This document shows positions 14,886-24,377 of a stretch of DNA of 39,770 nucleotides, in pieces; the stretch's first letter is position 1, and every line of letters starts with the position of its first letter. The position numbers and the translations under genes are program-made. The notes below the pieces were generated by a model. The model did not search any database. It saw nothing but the letters and a program-made list of their open reading frames with translations, and was not told where the DNA came from. Source of the stretch: Pseudomonadota bacterium (GTDB lineage Bacteria; Pseudomonadota; Gammaproteobacteria; UBA1113); assembly GCA_021781965.1 (NCBI GenBank), contig JAJXVU010000021.1, positions 1 to 39,770 of the forward strand, in the 5' to 3' direction.

Positions 14886-16277
14886 CTACAATGACGGCGA
14901 GCGAATCACCATCATCTTTTCGTAAGTCATGTCGTGCATAGTATATGGAATACCGCCAGTGCCGAAACCGGATTGTTTGCGCCCAGCAAAAGGCATCCAG
15001 TCTACTCTAAAGGCAGTATGATCATTCACCAACACCGTATTAGCCTGTAACTGCTTTACCATTTCTAAGGCTACATCTAGATTTTTAGTAAACACGGCTG
15101 ATTGAAATGAAAAGGGCAATGCATTGGCGTTTTTAATGGCTTCTTCTCGTTGCGTATAGGAATTAATACACACCACGGGACCAAAGACTTCTTGCATACA
15201 CACTTTAGCATCTAGAGGCGGATTGTAAAGAATCGTCGGGGCATAACAACTATCCGACAACGCCTTACCACCACACAATAATTTTGCGCCTGCGGCCACG
15301 GCTTCATCTACCCAAGTAGCCACGCGCTTTAATTCTGTAGCAGTGATCAAAGGCCCTACTTCGGTTTTTGCATCCAAAGGATCACCTACACGCAATTTTT
15401 CGGCCGCAGCCGTCATTTGTTGCGCCAATGTCTGCGCTATTTTTTCATCTGCAAAAATACGTTGTACCGAAATGCACACTTGCCCGGCATGATAAAAACC
15501 ACCCTTTGTTAATAATGACACCGCATCCGTCATATCGGCATCAGCTTCCACTATAACAGGCGCTGCCCCACCATGTTCTAAAGTACAACCGACCCCAGGC
15601 GGCAATAAGGATCGTAAATGCCAACCCACCCGACTAGAGCCTATAAAAGATAAAAAGCTAATGCGTGTATCGGCCACCAATTTTTCGGCAATTGAACTAG
15701 GGCAAATAATCGCTTGCGCAAATGTTTTAGGCAATCCCGCCTCATATAATAATTCCATAAAAGCTAAACAAGACAAAGGCGTGCTGCTGGCGGGTTTAAT
15801 CAATACCGGACAACCCACGGCAATAGCGGGAATGACTTGATGTATGACTAAATTGAGCGGATGATTAAAAGCGCTGATCGCCAACACCACACCCACCGGT
15901 TGCCTAAAAGTATACGCCATGCGATGCAAAGAAGATGGCGTTAAGCCCATAGCGATTTCCTGTCCCGTCATATGCGACATGGTTTCTATGGCTATTTTAA
16001 TACCTTGAGCTGCACGATCGATTTCAACCAAAGAATCTGCTAAGGGTTTACCCCCTTCTTCGGCAGCACGCTTGGCAAATTCGTCGCGGCGAGATACCAA
16101 TAATTGATGCGCTTTTTCTAAAATAGTAATGCGTTCAGGTAGAGATAACGCTTTTTGGGGATCGTTAAATAAATCATAAGCCGCCGCTAAGGCCTTTTCT
16201 ACTCGCGCTTCATCCCATAACTCTATCTCGGCGATCAAATGGTGATCAAATGGCGACAGTACTTTTAACTTAGACAT
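14886..16277 (-). CDS. NAD(P)-dependent aldehyde dehydrogenase family protein
   Basis: A 463-residue member of the aldehyde dehydrogenase superfamily, which oxidises aldehydes to acids with NAD(P). Catalytic residues are in place: N138 (AFNHP), E234 (TLEHGG, where most members have ELGG) and C268 (GQVCIS). The KPASSTPL and EVFGPVV motifs of the cofactor and C-terminal regions are present. The sequence is nearest to the group holding succinate-semialdehyde and non-phosphorylating glyceraldehyde-3-phosphate dehydrogenases, but the substrate cannot be read from it. GGAG precedes the ATG. The gene starts 9 bp after the acetolactate synthase-like gene, so the two are probably cotranscribed and may act in one pathway. 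Confidence 0.9.
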   Translation of the reverse strand: MSKLKVLSPFDHHLIAEIELWDEARVEKALAAAYDLFNDPQKALSLPERITILEKAHQLLVSRRDEFAKRAAEEGGKPLADSLVEIDRAAQGIKIAIETMSHMTGQEIAMGLTPSSLHRMAYTFRQPVGVVLAISAFNHPLNLVIHQVIPAIAVGCPVLIKPASSTPLSCLAFMELLYEAGLPKTFAQAIICPSSIAEKLVADTRISFLSFIGSSRVGWHLRSLLPPGVGCTLEHGGAAPVIVEADADMTDAVSLLTKGGFYHAGQVCISVQRIFADEKIAQTLAQQMTAAAEKLRVGDPLDAKTEVGPLITATELKRVATWVDEAVAAGAKLLCGGKALSDSCYAPTILYNPPLDAKVCMQEVFGPVVCINSYTQREEAIKNANALPFSFQSAVFTKNLDVALEMVKQLQANTVLVNDHTAFRVDWMPFAGRKQSGFGTGGIPYTMHDMTYEKMMVIRSPSL

Positions 16278-16286
16278 ACGGTTCTC

Positions 16287-17930
16287 CTACAATAAACAGG
16301 TTTTAGCCAATAATTCGTGCGTTAGCACTCTGGCATTTTCCGAATAATCTATGGGCACAGAAACTACGTGCACGCCTTTAGCGTTTAAGCATTTTTCTAA
16401 GGTGGGTGCGAAATCTTCCGTGGCTGTAATAACATGGCCATGGGCGCCATAGGCCTTGGCATATAGCGCAAAATCTGGATTATAATAATCCAAACCAAAA
16501 TCGTGAAACCCCATCGCCTCTTGCTTCCATTTTATCATACCAAAGCCATTATCGTTAATGATTAAAACAACTAAATCTAGTTTTAATCTGACGGCTGTTT
16601 CTAATTCTTGCGAATTCATCATAAAACCACCGTCACCACAAATGGCCAATACCTTACGATCGGGATAGACTATTTTAGCCGCAATAGCTGAGGGCAAGCC
16701 TGCACCCATGCTGGCCAAAGCGTTATCCAACAATAAAGTTTTGGTGTTAAATGCTGGAAAGTTACGCGCAAACCAAATTTTATACATCCCATTGTCCAAT
16801 GCGGCAATACCGTCTTTAGGTAAAACCTTACGCACATCCCGCACCAAGCGTTGTGGGAAAATAGGGAAATTAGGCGCATCCGATTTTTCATTGATATGGG
16901 CATCGACTTCTTTTTTTATCATTTCAAAATAAGAAAAATCCCAATGCGCTTTTTTTTCTATCATTTCCGTCATTCTATACACGGCATGACTAATATCACC
17001 TATTACTTCTAACTGTGGAAAATACACTTCATCGATATTAGCTGGAGAAAAATTAATATGAATGACTTTGCGTTTTTCACCCGGATGCATAAAAAAGGGT
17101 GGTTTCTCAATAATATCATGGCCAATGTTGACGATTAAATCGGCGCGATTAATGGCGCAATGAATGTAATCGTGATCCGATAAGGCGGCAGTTCCCAAAA
17201 ATCGCTTACCGTGTTCGTCTAAAACACCCTTACCCATTTGCGTGTTAAAGAACGGGATATCGGTTTTATCGATAAAATAGCGTAAAGCTGCAGAAATAGC
17301 GCGTCTATTACCGCCCGCGCCGATTAAAACCAAGGGATATTTTGCCTCTTGAATTAGATTGACAGCTTGTTCAATCGCTACGGCATCGGCCCTAGGCAAA
17401 GCAGGCTCAGTGACTTCATATAAAGGCGCGGTACAGTTTTCTTCGGCTATGTCTTCAGGTAATTCTAGATGCACGGCCCCAGGGCGCTCAGCCTGACTGA
17501 TACGAAAAGCCTCCCGTACTAACGAAGGGATTAAATTGCCATTCAAGATTTGGCATGTAAATTTGGTTAAGGGCCGCATCATTTCAACCGTGTTGATAAT
17601 CTGAAAGCGCGCCTGTTTACTCTTTAATATGGGCTTTTGGCCCGTAATCATCAGCATAGGCATTCCACCTAAAGTGGCATAAGCCGCCGCCGTCACAAAA
17701 TTAGTCGCCCCAGGCCCTAAGGTAGACAAACAGACGCCTGTTTTACCCGTTAAACGACCATAGGTTGCAGCCATAAAGCCTGCAGCCTGCTCGTGGCGGG
17801 TGATGATCAGCTTAATTTTAGAATGGCGTATCGCCTCTAATAGATCTAAATTTTCCTCGCCGGGAATACCAAAAATATACTCTACCCCTTCATTTTCCAA
17901 GGCTCTGATAAATTGTTCAGCGGCTTTCAT
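16287..17930 (-). CDS. Acetolactate synthase large subunit-like TPP enzyme
   Basis: A 547-residue thiamine-diphosphate enzyme. The three domains are clear: an N-terminal Pyr domain with the catalytic Glu E47 in RHEQAA, a central domain, and a C-terminal PP domain with the TPP/Mg motif from GDGGFMMNS to NDNGFGM. The block ending LSTLGPGATNFVTAAAYA is typical of acetolactate synthases, which join two pyruvates to 2-acetolactate. No regulatory small subunit (ilvH/ilvN) lies next to it, so a catabolic, stand-alone type is possible; other pyruvate-using members cannot be ruled out. The start is the ATG at 17930, with GGAG six bases before it; upstream in-frame codons lie before this site. The pairing with an aldehyde dehydrogenase is notable. 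Confidence 0.85.
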   Translation of the reverse strand: MKAAEQFIRALENEGVEYIFGIPGEENLDLLEAIRHSKIKLIITRHEQAAGFMAATYGRLTGKTGVCLSTLGPGATNFVTAAAYATLGGMPMLMITGQKPILKSKQARFQIINTVEMMRPLTKFTCQILNGNLIPSLVREAFRISQAERPGAVHLELPEDIAEENCTAPLYEVTEPALPRADAVAIEQAVNLIQEAKYPLVLIGAGGNRRAISAALRYFIDKTDIPFFNTQMGKGVLDEHGKRFLGTAALSDHDYIHCAINRADLIVNIGHDIIEKPPFFMHPGEKRKVIHINFSPANIDEVYFPQLEVIGDISHAVYRMTEMIEKKAHWDFSYFEMIKKEVDAHINEKSDAPNFPIFPQRLVRDVRKVLPKDGIAALDNGMYKIWFARNFPAFNTKTLLLDNALASMGAGLPSAIAAKIVYPDRKVLAICGDGGFMMNSQELETAVRLKLDLVVLIINDNGFGMIKWKQEAMGFHDFGLDYYNPDFALYAKAYGAHGHVITATEDFAPTLEKCLNAKGVHVVSVPIDYSENARVLTHELLAKTCLL

Positions 17931-18090
17931 GCTTGACTCCATAGATAAGGACAACACCCGTAAACATAGCAGCCATTGAGAGCCTTGTACAGTATATTCC
18001 TAGGTACGAGTTATACTCTTAAAATAGGCTACTGGAAAATTGCACAAAACTATGGCATTATAGTCCTAATACAACATAATACGGTTAAAT

Positions 18091-19170
18091 ATGAGTCACA
18101 ACCTGGTAATCATTGGTTTGTCTGGAGGCGTAGATTCCTCCGTGTCGGCTTATTTACTCAAAGAGCAAGGCTATGCCGTAGAGGCGGTCTTTATGAAAAA
18201 CTGGGAAGAAGACGATAACGATGAACACTGCTCTGCCAGCGTCGATGTGGCCGATGCAAAAGCCGTGTGCGACACTTTAAACATTCCCTTACATACCGTC
18301 AATTTTGCCGCCGAATATTGGGATCGGGTTTTTGACATTTTTTTACGCGAATACAATCTAGGCCGCACCCCAAATCCCGACATCTTGTGCAACAAAGAAA
18401 TCAAATTCAAGCTGTTTTTAGACTATTGCTTAACGGCCCGCGGCGCTCAGTATTTGGCTACAGGCCACTATGCCCGCATTGCAAAAAACGATAATCACTA
18501 TCAGTTATTAAGAGGCGTGGACAATAATAAAGACCAAAGCTATTTCATTTATACCTTGGGCCAAAAGGCGCTAAGTCAATCCTTATTCCCGGTAGGTCAT
18601 TTAACCAAACCCGAAGTGCGCGCCCTAGCAAAAAAAATGGGTTTAAAAATTCACGATAAAAAAGACAGTACCGGCATTTGTTTTATAGGCGAGCGTAAAT
18701 TCAAAGATTTTTTAGCCCGTTATTTACCCGCACAACCGGGTAACATCGAAAGCATCGATGGCCATGTCATAGGGTCACACGACGGCTTGATGTATTACAC
18801 CATAGGCCAGCGCAAAGGTTTAAAACTAGGCGGTAAAAAAGAAGCATTAGAAGCACCTTGGTATGTTATAGACAAACAAGTTGCACGCAATACTCTCATT
18901 GTGGCGCAAACACACGAACACCCTTTATTGTATAAAAGCACTTTAACATGCAACGATTTATCTTGGTGCAGCGGTATCGCGCCCTCCTATCCATTACGCT
19001 GTACGGCTAAAACCCGCTATAGACAAAAAGATGCGGCTTGCACGGTCACAGCGAGTGCCGATGATACGCTATTCGTCACTTTTGATGCTCCGCAATGGGC
19101 TGTGACCCCCGGTCAGGCTATTGTTTTTTATCAAGACGCGTTATGCTTGGGCGGAGGAACCATATTATGA
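18091..19170 (+). CDS. mnmA: tRNA-specific 2-thiouridylase MnmA
   Basis: It catalyses 2-thiolation of the wobble uridine U34 in tRNAs for Lys, Glu and Gln, using sulfur relayed from IscS. The 359 residues fit the family. The PP-loop ATP site is GLSGGVDSS (residues 9-17). The catalytic cysteine pair is C100 ([13 protein letters not shown]) and C197 ([12 protein letters not shown]). The GHYARI and DQSYFIYTL blocks are typical. It is divergent from the acetolactate synthase-like gene across a 160-bp gap and overlaps hflD by 4 bp, the usual mnmA-hflD order of gammaproteobacteria. Confidence 0.96.
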   Translation: MSHNLVIIGLSGGVDSSVSAYLLKEQGYAVEAVFMKNWEEDDNDEHCSASVDVADAKAVCDTLNIPLHTVNFAAEYWDRVFDIFLREYNLGRTPNPDILCNKEIKFKLFLDYCLTARGAQYLATGHYARIAKNDNHYQLLRGVDNNKDQSYFIYTLGQKALSQSLFPVGHLTKPEVRALAKKMGLKIHDKKDSTGICFIGERKFKDFLARYLPAQPGNIESIDGHVIGSHDGLMYYTIGQRKGLKLGGKKEALEAPWYVIDKQVARNTLIVAQTHEHPLLYKSTLTCNDLSWCSGIAPSYPLRCTAKTRYRQKDAACTVTASADDTLFVTFDAPQWAVTPGQAIVFYQDALCLGGGTIL

Positions 19171-19799
19171 TGACATTGAATCGCGACCAAGAACGTGTGC
19201 TGGCTTTAGCAGGCATAGTTCAAGCCGCGGCGCTGATCTATGAAATGGTCATGGAAAATAAACTAGATGAAAATACCTTTGCCATTTGCATGAACAGTAT
19301 TTACAATCAACAACCCGCCAATCTCATGGATATTTATGGCGATCTCGCGGGCTTGCAAAAAGGCCTAACTATCTTAAGTCGTCTATTTAACATGCAAAGA
19401 ACTTTAGAATCTCGAGAAATCAGTCGCTATACCATCAGCGCCTTGCATCTGGCACGTAAGCTCAATAAAAATAAAGTCTTGATGGAAAAATTAGGGCAGA
19501 AAATTCGTTTTGCCTCTAGCCAAGCGCAATATTTTTCAGCCACACACAGCAACGTTATTTCCAGCATTGCCCAAGCGTATAGAGACACTTTAGGAAACCT
19601 ACCCTTTCGCATTCAAATCATAGGGCGCCCTGAGATCATGAAACGCCCAGAAACCTTAGACAAAGCCAGGGCCTTATTAATGGCAGCCGTGCGTTCCGCA
19701 ATTTTGTGGCAGCAATTGGGCGCCTCGCAGTGGTTATTCCTATTTAAACGCAAAGCCTTGACCAATACAGCACAACAGTTGTTGGCAAAGATAAAGTAG
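19167..19799 (+). CDS. hflD: High frequency lysogenization protein HflD homologue
   Basis: A 210-residue, mainly helical protein of the HflD (YcfC) family (E. coli 213), a membrane-associated protein best known for binding the lambda CII activator; its native role is unclear. The [15 protein letters not shown] start and the [12 protein letters not shown] and [13 protein letters not shown] blocks fit the family. GGAGG (19153-19157) lies nine bases before the ATG at 19167, which overlaps the mnmA stop. The frame is open further upstream inside mnmA, but that part is not HflD. Confidence 0.92.
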   Translation: MMTLNRDQERVLALAGIVQAAALIYEMVMENKLDENTFAICMNSIYNQQPANLMDIYGDLAGLQKGLTILSRLFNMQRTLESREISRYTISALHLARKLNKNKVLMEKLGQKIRFASSQAQYFSATHSNVISSIAQAYRDTLGNLPFRIQIIGRPEIMKRPETLDKARALLMAAVRSAILWQQLGASQWLFLFKRKALTNTAQQLLAKIK

Positions 19800-19894
19800 A
19801 ACAATCGGTAGCCGTAGGCTCAGAGCGAGTCTTTTTTTCTAAGCTAAAATAGTGTATCATGACATAATCTGTATTTTTTTAGGATGGATAAACC

Positions 19895-20725
19895 TTGGCT
19901 GAAGTTATTGTTGTCACCTCCGGTAAAGGGGGCGTAGGAAAAACCACGAGTAGCGCTGCGCTAGGAACGGGTTTAGCATTGAAAGGCTACCGTACGGTTG
20001 TGGTTGATTTTGACGTCGGTTTGCGTAATTTAGACCTAATTATGGGCTGTGAGCGCAGAGTTGTTTATGATTTGGTCAATGTTGTGAAACAAGAGGCTAA
20101 TTTGAACCAAGCGTTAATTAAAGATAAACGCCTAGAAGAATTGTATATATTGCCAGCTTCACAGACTCGTGACAAAGACGCCTTGGACATAGACGGCGTG
20201 GCACGTGTTATAGAAGAACTCAAAGCGGCTAATTTTGATTACATTATCTGCGATTCCCCTGCCGGTATAGAAAAAGGCGCATTAATGGCACTTTATTTTG
20301 CAGACCGGGCAATCGTTGTAACGAACCCAGAAGTATCTTCGGTACGCGATTCCGACCGTATCTTGGGTATTCTGGCCAGCAAGTCTAAGCGCGCCGAAGA
20401 AAAATTAGAACCTATACGCGAACATTTGTTGGTAACGCGTTATTCTCCCAGCCGCGTAGAACGTGGTGACATGTTAGCCTTGAGCGACATAGAAGAACTA
20501 TTGGCTATTCCTTTGTTAGGCGTCATTCCTGAATCACTCGCTGTATTACGTGCTTCGAATTCGGGTATTCCAGTAACCTTCGATCAAGAGAGTGATGCTG
20601 GCCAAGCTTATTTAGACGCCGTAGACCGTTTCTTGGGTCACAAAGTTCCTTTACGTTTTGTCAACACCAAAAAACGTACATTATTACAAAGATTATTTAA
20701 AGCCAAAGAAGGGGCCACTGCATGA
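19895..20725 (+). CDS. minD: Septum site-determining protein MinD
   Basis: A membrane ATPase that oscillates with MinE to keep cell division at mid-cell. The 276 residues carry the deviant Walker A KGGVGKT (residues 11-17), the DFDVGLRNLDLIMG block, CDSPAGIEKG, and a C-terminal amphipathic membrane-targeting helix (KKRTLLQRLFKAKE). The start is TTG at 19895 with AGGA upstream; no ATG fits the family N-terminus. minC, normally just upstream, is absent: hflD occupies that place. The gene overlaps minE by 4 bp. Confidence 0.96.
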   Translation: MAEVIVVTSGKGGVGKTTSSAALGTGLALKGYRTVVVDFDVGLRNLDLIMGCERRVVYDLVNVVKQEANLNQALIKDKRLEELYILPASQTRDKDALDIDGVARVIEELKAANFDYIICDSPAGIEKGALMALYFADRAIVVTNPEVSSVRDSDRILGILASKSKRAEEKLEPIREHLLVTRYSPSRVERGDMLALSDIEELLAIPLLGVIPESLAVLRASNSGIPVTFDQESDAGQAYLDAVDRFLGHKVPLRFVNTKKRTLLQRLFKAKEGATA

Positions 20726-21030
20726 GTTGGATAGACTTATTCCGTAATAAAAAACGTAATACTGCGGCAACTGCAAAAGAGCGTTTGCAAATCGTTATTT
20801 CGCATGAGCGCACGCGGCAGTCTCAACCCGATCTCATCACCGCCATGCAAGCGGAAATTTTGAGCATTATTGCAAAATATTTAGGTATTCCCAACGATAA
20901 GATTCAAGAACAAGTGAAGGTAGATGTAGAACGTCGCGGTGAACATTCGGTATTAGAATTGAACATTACCCTGCCAGAATCTGCTCATAATAAAGTCCTG
21001 CCTAAAGAAACCGCTGCCGAAGAAGCTTAG
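20722..21030 (+). CDS. minE: Cell division topological specificity factor MinE
   Basis: A 102-residue MinE, which stimulates the MinD ATPase and drives its oscillation. It shows the amphipathic N-terminus (SWIDLFRNKK), the anti-MinCD helix region with TAKERLQIVISHER, and the dimerisation domain (EILSIIAKYLGI, DKIQEQVKVDVER, SVLELNITLP). The ATG overlaps the minD stop. It ends 19 bp from the convergent stop of the large effector-like gene, with no strong terminator between. Confidence 0.95.
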   Translation: MSWIDLFRNKKRNTAATAKERLQIVISHERTRQSQPDLITAMQAEILSIIAKYLGIPNDKIQEQVKVDVERRGEHSVLELNITLPESAHNKVLPKETAAEEA

Positions 21031-21049
21031 TTTACTATAATAAAAGTCA

Positions 21050-24000
21050 CTATTTTGCGCGCGCTATTTTACGTGGATCACTTTCCAAATTGTTAAACAC
21101 TGTTTTCCGGTTTTCAGAAAAAAATCCGAACTTGTTGGATGGTGTATGTCCCCGTTCATCCTTAGCTTTAGCTACGCGACTTTTATCTATAGGCGGGCGC
21201 ACATCTAACAATTGTACCAATGCCCGGGTTAGCTGATTTTCATCAATCTTCTTTGGATTACTTGTATAATCATAAAATTGTTGTTGTAACCAAGATTTTA
21301 TTTTTTCTTTTTCGGGCTCAGTTATGAATGCCTCAGGGTGAAAAATCTCTTTATATCTTATAATTTTCTCTATTAATTCTTTTTGAGACAAATTCTTATT
21401 TAGAAATGTTATTTTTATTAACCGATCACATATATCAAGAATGTTATTAGTAAGTCTACCAATATTATCCAGATTATCTAAATACCGAATATCGTCTTCT
21501 CTTTCTGAACAAATATCTTTAATAGTTTCATCATAAATGTCATCTATTAACAAATCATATTCAAAATCGTTAACACGTCTGAGGTTGACTTCTTTTTCCT
21601 TAACAATCTGTAATAATTTAGACCTGCTTTGTGCTAGACTGAGTGCTTTGCCATTTTCCATCAATATAGGGATGGCTCTATTTGTTAAAATTACACAGCT
21701 ATAGTTAATAATTAATTCTTTAGCCTGAGAATCATTAGCATCAACCGTTATGTAAATGTTCTTGGGTTTACCTTTAGGAATAGCATCTAACATAACCTGC
21801 ACAGCCAGATGGATGCTGTCTTTTTCATGTTTATGTACGGTAACATTGACTATCGCTTTATCCTGGGTTGGCTCAACTAGAAATAAAATATTACCTTTCT
21901 CTACAACTTCTATTTTATTATTATTTTCTTTCTTAACCTGTATCGTGTCTTCTTCTTTAATTTGCCTGACGGAATAGGAACGAACACTGCTTTCAACATT
22001 CTCTTTAAACTGATCAAACGTAATCTCAGCCTGCAAAACAATTTTTTTGTTTCTATCTCCTTTTTCGGCATATATTTTATGTATATTAAGAAATTCGGGC
22101 TTGTTCAGATAGATTTGAAGCAGCTCTTTTAACTCGCTGCTATACGGAATGGGATCTAAAATAGCGAGAACCCCTTTCTCAACTTCTCTTTTTGTCATTT
22201 CTTTATTTTCTATAATATTTTTTACTATAATCAAAAAAGAGATGATATGAAAATACTTTTCTGAAGACATTAGCCTTTCCCGAATATCCGCATCATCTAT
22301 CATTTTTTGTAAAAGATGATCTCTACCCTCATATCCCTTATAGTCATTGCCATTTTTTTTATTTAATATGTCATTAAAAATATCTACCAATACCTTTTTG
22401 CTAGGGGACCTTTTTAATAATTTACTCCAAATTTTATTTATACTTCTTATATTATTATTTGCTTTCTCTAAGTCACTTAAAAACTCCTCAGCCGTTACCG
22501 CTTCATATTGTTTATCACCAGCCCTTTTGGTATCTGCCAACGGTATAATGAGTGGCTCCACAAACAACCTAATAGATTTAGAAAATGAGCTGGCTGATTT
22601 AGAACGGATCCCGCATTTATAATCATAAGGGCCATTGATAAGAGAGAAATGCCCTGATACGGCTAATAGATCTGCTATTTCTTTTTTAGTGGCGTCATGG
22701 GGTTGATCAACATTTTTATAAATCGATTCAAGAACTATCATAAAGGCTAATATTTGAGTTCTATTCTGTCCGCTGGCACAACTAAAAATCCAGCGGATCT
22801 GTTCTTCTTTCCTTTTTGGACATAACTTATTATATTTATGGAGCAAAGCTGCAAAAGAAGTCAGAAAGTTATATACCCGTAGCTCTGCATCCCTGTCTAT
22901 AAATACGCTAGCAAATTTAGTTAAGTTCCATCTTTTTATATTTCCAAACTCAATCAAAACATTTTTCAGGTCATTCTTAAACTGATCATCACTGAATCCT
23001 TTTGAATCTTTCTTTATTTTTTTAAGTATATGTCCAAAGCCATCTAAAGCGAATGGTTCAAAAAGCCTAGCGGCATTTAAACATACATTAGTATGATGTA
23101 CACCTTCTTCTGGAGCACTAGATGCTTTCGCTACCGTAGCAATGGTACGATCAATTAATTCTTCTTTATGGATAGGTTTCTTTTGAAGCGCTCTCTTTTT
23201 ATTGCCTATGTCTCTAGTCATTCTACGAGGGATATCGCCCCATCTACTGACTAAAGTTGTGTAAATTACGGTTTCATTATTCGGGCGTATGGCGGCATAA
23301 TTTAATTTTGCTAGGCGTATGTTTTCTTTTTCATCCATATCTTCATTACCCATAGGCAATGTTGCTGCATGGTAAAAATGAACTAATTCTTCATTGCCGT
23401 GCCATACTGAGGTTCGATAAGCATTTTTTAATCCGGGAATTAGACCACGTAAAGAGGGTGGTAATTGATGCAATTCATCGTTTTCTATTTTTTTTACGTA
23501 GTAGTCGCATATTTTTTGGGTATTCTTGGGCAGAGATTTATACCATTCTTTTTGGTGTCGTTCTCTAAATTCTTTCTTGATATCATCCGTTAATCCACAA
23601 TAGGGTACACTTTTTATTTTATAATCTTTTCCATTATGGCAAATATCCGTTTCAATAGTATATGGCTCTTGCTCCATTGAAATCCAACCGTTGGCATAAT
23701 TAAATTCTTTTTCTGATATTTTTGGCGATGTACCTTTTTCCACAATAGCATAAATTTTTTTATTAAATTTAGAAAAATTAGCTTGGGCTCGTTTTTGTGT
23801 TTGCCATAGCCGAGGATTATTCATTTCTGCTAATATTTGCTTTAATTCGCATAAATTTGCATCACTTGTAGCGGAATTAGGAAAGATTTCTAATAATGTT
23901 AAGGCGGTACTGAGGAACGTTAAGGTACGTTGTTGATAGGCTGTAGTCCAATTGATTTCATCCGTTTGCTTCGTCGCATCCCGAATTATATTACGATTGC

Positions 24001-24118
24001 CATTTTCTCTGGATATAACAATTCCTGCACGCAGATGCAGGTCATCATCGCAGCGATCGATGTTAGCTTGGATTTCTAAACGCAATTGCGCTATGGTTGG
24101 AGTAGCTTCTCTGGGCAT
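21050..24118 (-). CDS. Candidate secreted effector with CX5R phosphoinositide phosphatase-like site
   Basis: A 1022-residue protein with no signal peptide or membrane segment and no housekeeping family that I recognise. Residues 441-454 read IRWIFSCASGQNRT: a beta strand running into a CX5R loop (C447, R453) with the SGxxRT ending typical of SopB, IpgD and SidP phosphatases. About 35 residues later, SGHFSLINGP followed by CGIRSKS resembles the conserved segment after that loop in SopB. The active-site loop lacks the lysines of the classic CKSGKDRT, so the preferred substrate is unclear. The C-terminal half (from about 540) is charged, helix-rich and unrecognised. The gene is visibly richer in A and T than its neighbours, with long T-rich runs on the + strand, suggesting separate ancestry. 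GAAGGT precedes the ATG. A Dot/Icm effector is my inference; no secretion genes are in the window. Confidence 0.75.
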   Translation of the reverse strand: MPREATPTIAQLRLEIQANIDRCDDDLHLRAGIVISRENGNRNIIRDATKQTDEINWTTAYQQRTLTFLSTALTLLEIFPNSATSDANLCELKQILAEMNNPRLWQTQKRAQANFSKFNKKIYAIVEKGTSPKISEKEFNYANGWISMEQEPYTIETDICHNGKDYKIKSVPYCGLTDDIKKEFRERHQKEWYKSLPKNTQKICDYYVKKIENDELHQLPPSLRGLIPGLKNAYRTSVWHGNEELVHFYHAATLPMGNEDMDEKENIRLAKLNYAAIRPNNETVIYTTLVSRWGDIPRRMTRDIGNKKRALQKKPIHKEELIDRTIATVAKASSAPEEGVHHTNVCLNAARLFEPFALDGFGHILKKIKKDSKGFSDDQFKNDLKNVLIEFGNIKRWNLTKFASVFIDRDAELRVYNFLTSFAALLHKYNKLCPKRKEEQIRWIFSCASGQNRTQILAFMIVLESIYKNVDQPHDATKKEIADLLAVSGHFSLINGPYDYKCGIRSKSASSFSKSIRLFVEPLIIPLADTKRAGDKQYEAVTAEEFLSDLEKANNNIRSINKIWSKLLKRSPSKKVLVDIFNDILNKKNGNDYKGYEGRDHLLQKMIDDADIRERLMSSEKYFHIISFLIIVKNIIENKEMTKREVEKGVLAILDPIPYSSELKELLQIYLNKPEFLNIHKIYAEKGDRNKKIVLQAEITFDQFKENVESSVRSYSVRQIKEEDTIQVKKENNNKIEVVEKGNILFLVEPTQDKAIVNVTVHKHEKDSIHLAVQVMLDAIPKGKPKNIYITVDANDSQAKELIINYSCVILTNRAIPILMENGKALSLAQSRSKLLQIVKEKEVNLRRVNDFEYDLLIDDIYDETIKDICSEREDDIRYLDNLDNIGRLTNNILDICDRLIKITFLNKNLSQKELIEKIIRYKEIFHPEAFITEPEKEKIKSWLQQQFYDYTSNPKKIDENQLTRALVQLLDVRPPIDKSRVAKAKDERGHTPSNKFGFFSENRKTVFNNLESDPRKIARAK

Positions 24119-24182
24119 ATTACCTTCACTGCTTTTTAATAATTAATCTCTACAACTCCTTTTTTGTTCCTTTATAAAGCAG

Positions 24183-24215
24183 ATTATACTTTAACTTCCT
24201 TAAGGTTTTATTAAA
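24183..24215 (-). promoter_or_regulatory. Promoter of the effector-like gene with PmrA-like direct repeats
   Basis: On the - strand a perfect -10 TATAAT (24188-24183) is preceded by CTTAAGGAA (24204-24196) and TTTAATAAA (24215-24207). These are two TTAA-type nonamers with a 2-bp spacer, hence an 11-bp period. They cover the place where a -35 would lie, and no good -35 is present. PmrA boxes that control Dot/Icm effector genes in Legionella and Coxiella are tandem cTTAATatT-like repeats with this period. The first repeat fits better than the second. Confidence 0.5.
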
Positions 24216-24347
24216 GATCTATAGTCGACAGGTTTAAATGATGGTACATATATATAAATAGCAAAATTTTTTTGTTTATGGATCATGGGGATAGGGCAAC
24301 TTGCCCCGTTTATTGACAAGCGAACAAATAATATACATAAATTGTTT

Positions 24348-24374
24348 AAAGAAACCGCGCCCTTTCGGTCGCGG
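24348..24374 (-). terminator. Terminator of the nuo operon
   Basis: On the - strand, 19 bp after the nuoN stop, CCGCG-A-CC and GG-G-CGCGG form a hairpin around GAAA, followed by TTTCTTT. The stem and U-rich tail make a plausible intrinsic terminator, built from copy 3 of the GAGCCGCGACC repeat. Confidence 0.65.
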
Positions 24375-24377
24375 CTC
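24353..24377. repeat. GAGCCGCGACC palindromic repeat, copy 3
   Basis: Read on the - strand it is GAGCCGCGACC-GAAA-GGGCGCGGTT, the same motif as at 8944-8966 and 11543-11564 but with better pairing. It lies just after nuoN and overlaps the operon terminator. The 274-bp gap 24119-24392 otherwise holds the effector promoter and a small palindrome, GGGCAA-C-TTGCCC (24294-24306). Confidence 0.65.

Noticed and set aside
22347..22622. Frames of 70-90 codons on the + strand opposite the effector-like gene
   Set aside because: They are AT-rich shadows without ribosome-binding sites. The - strand frame is a single uninterrupted 1022 codons with a promoter.
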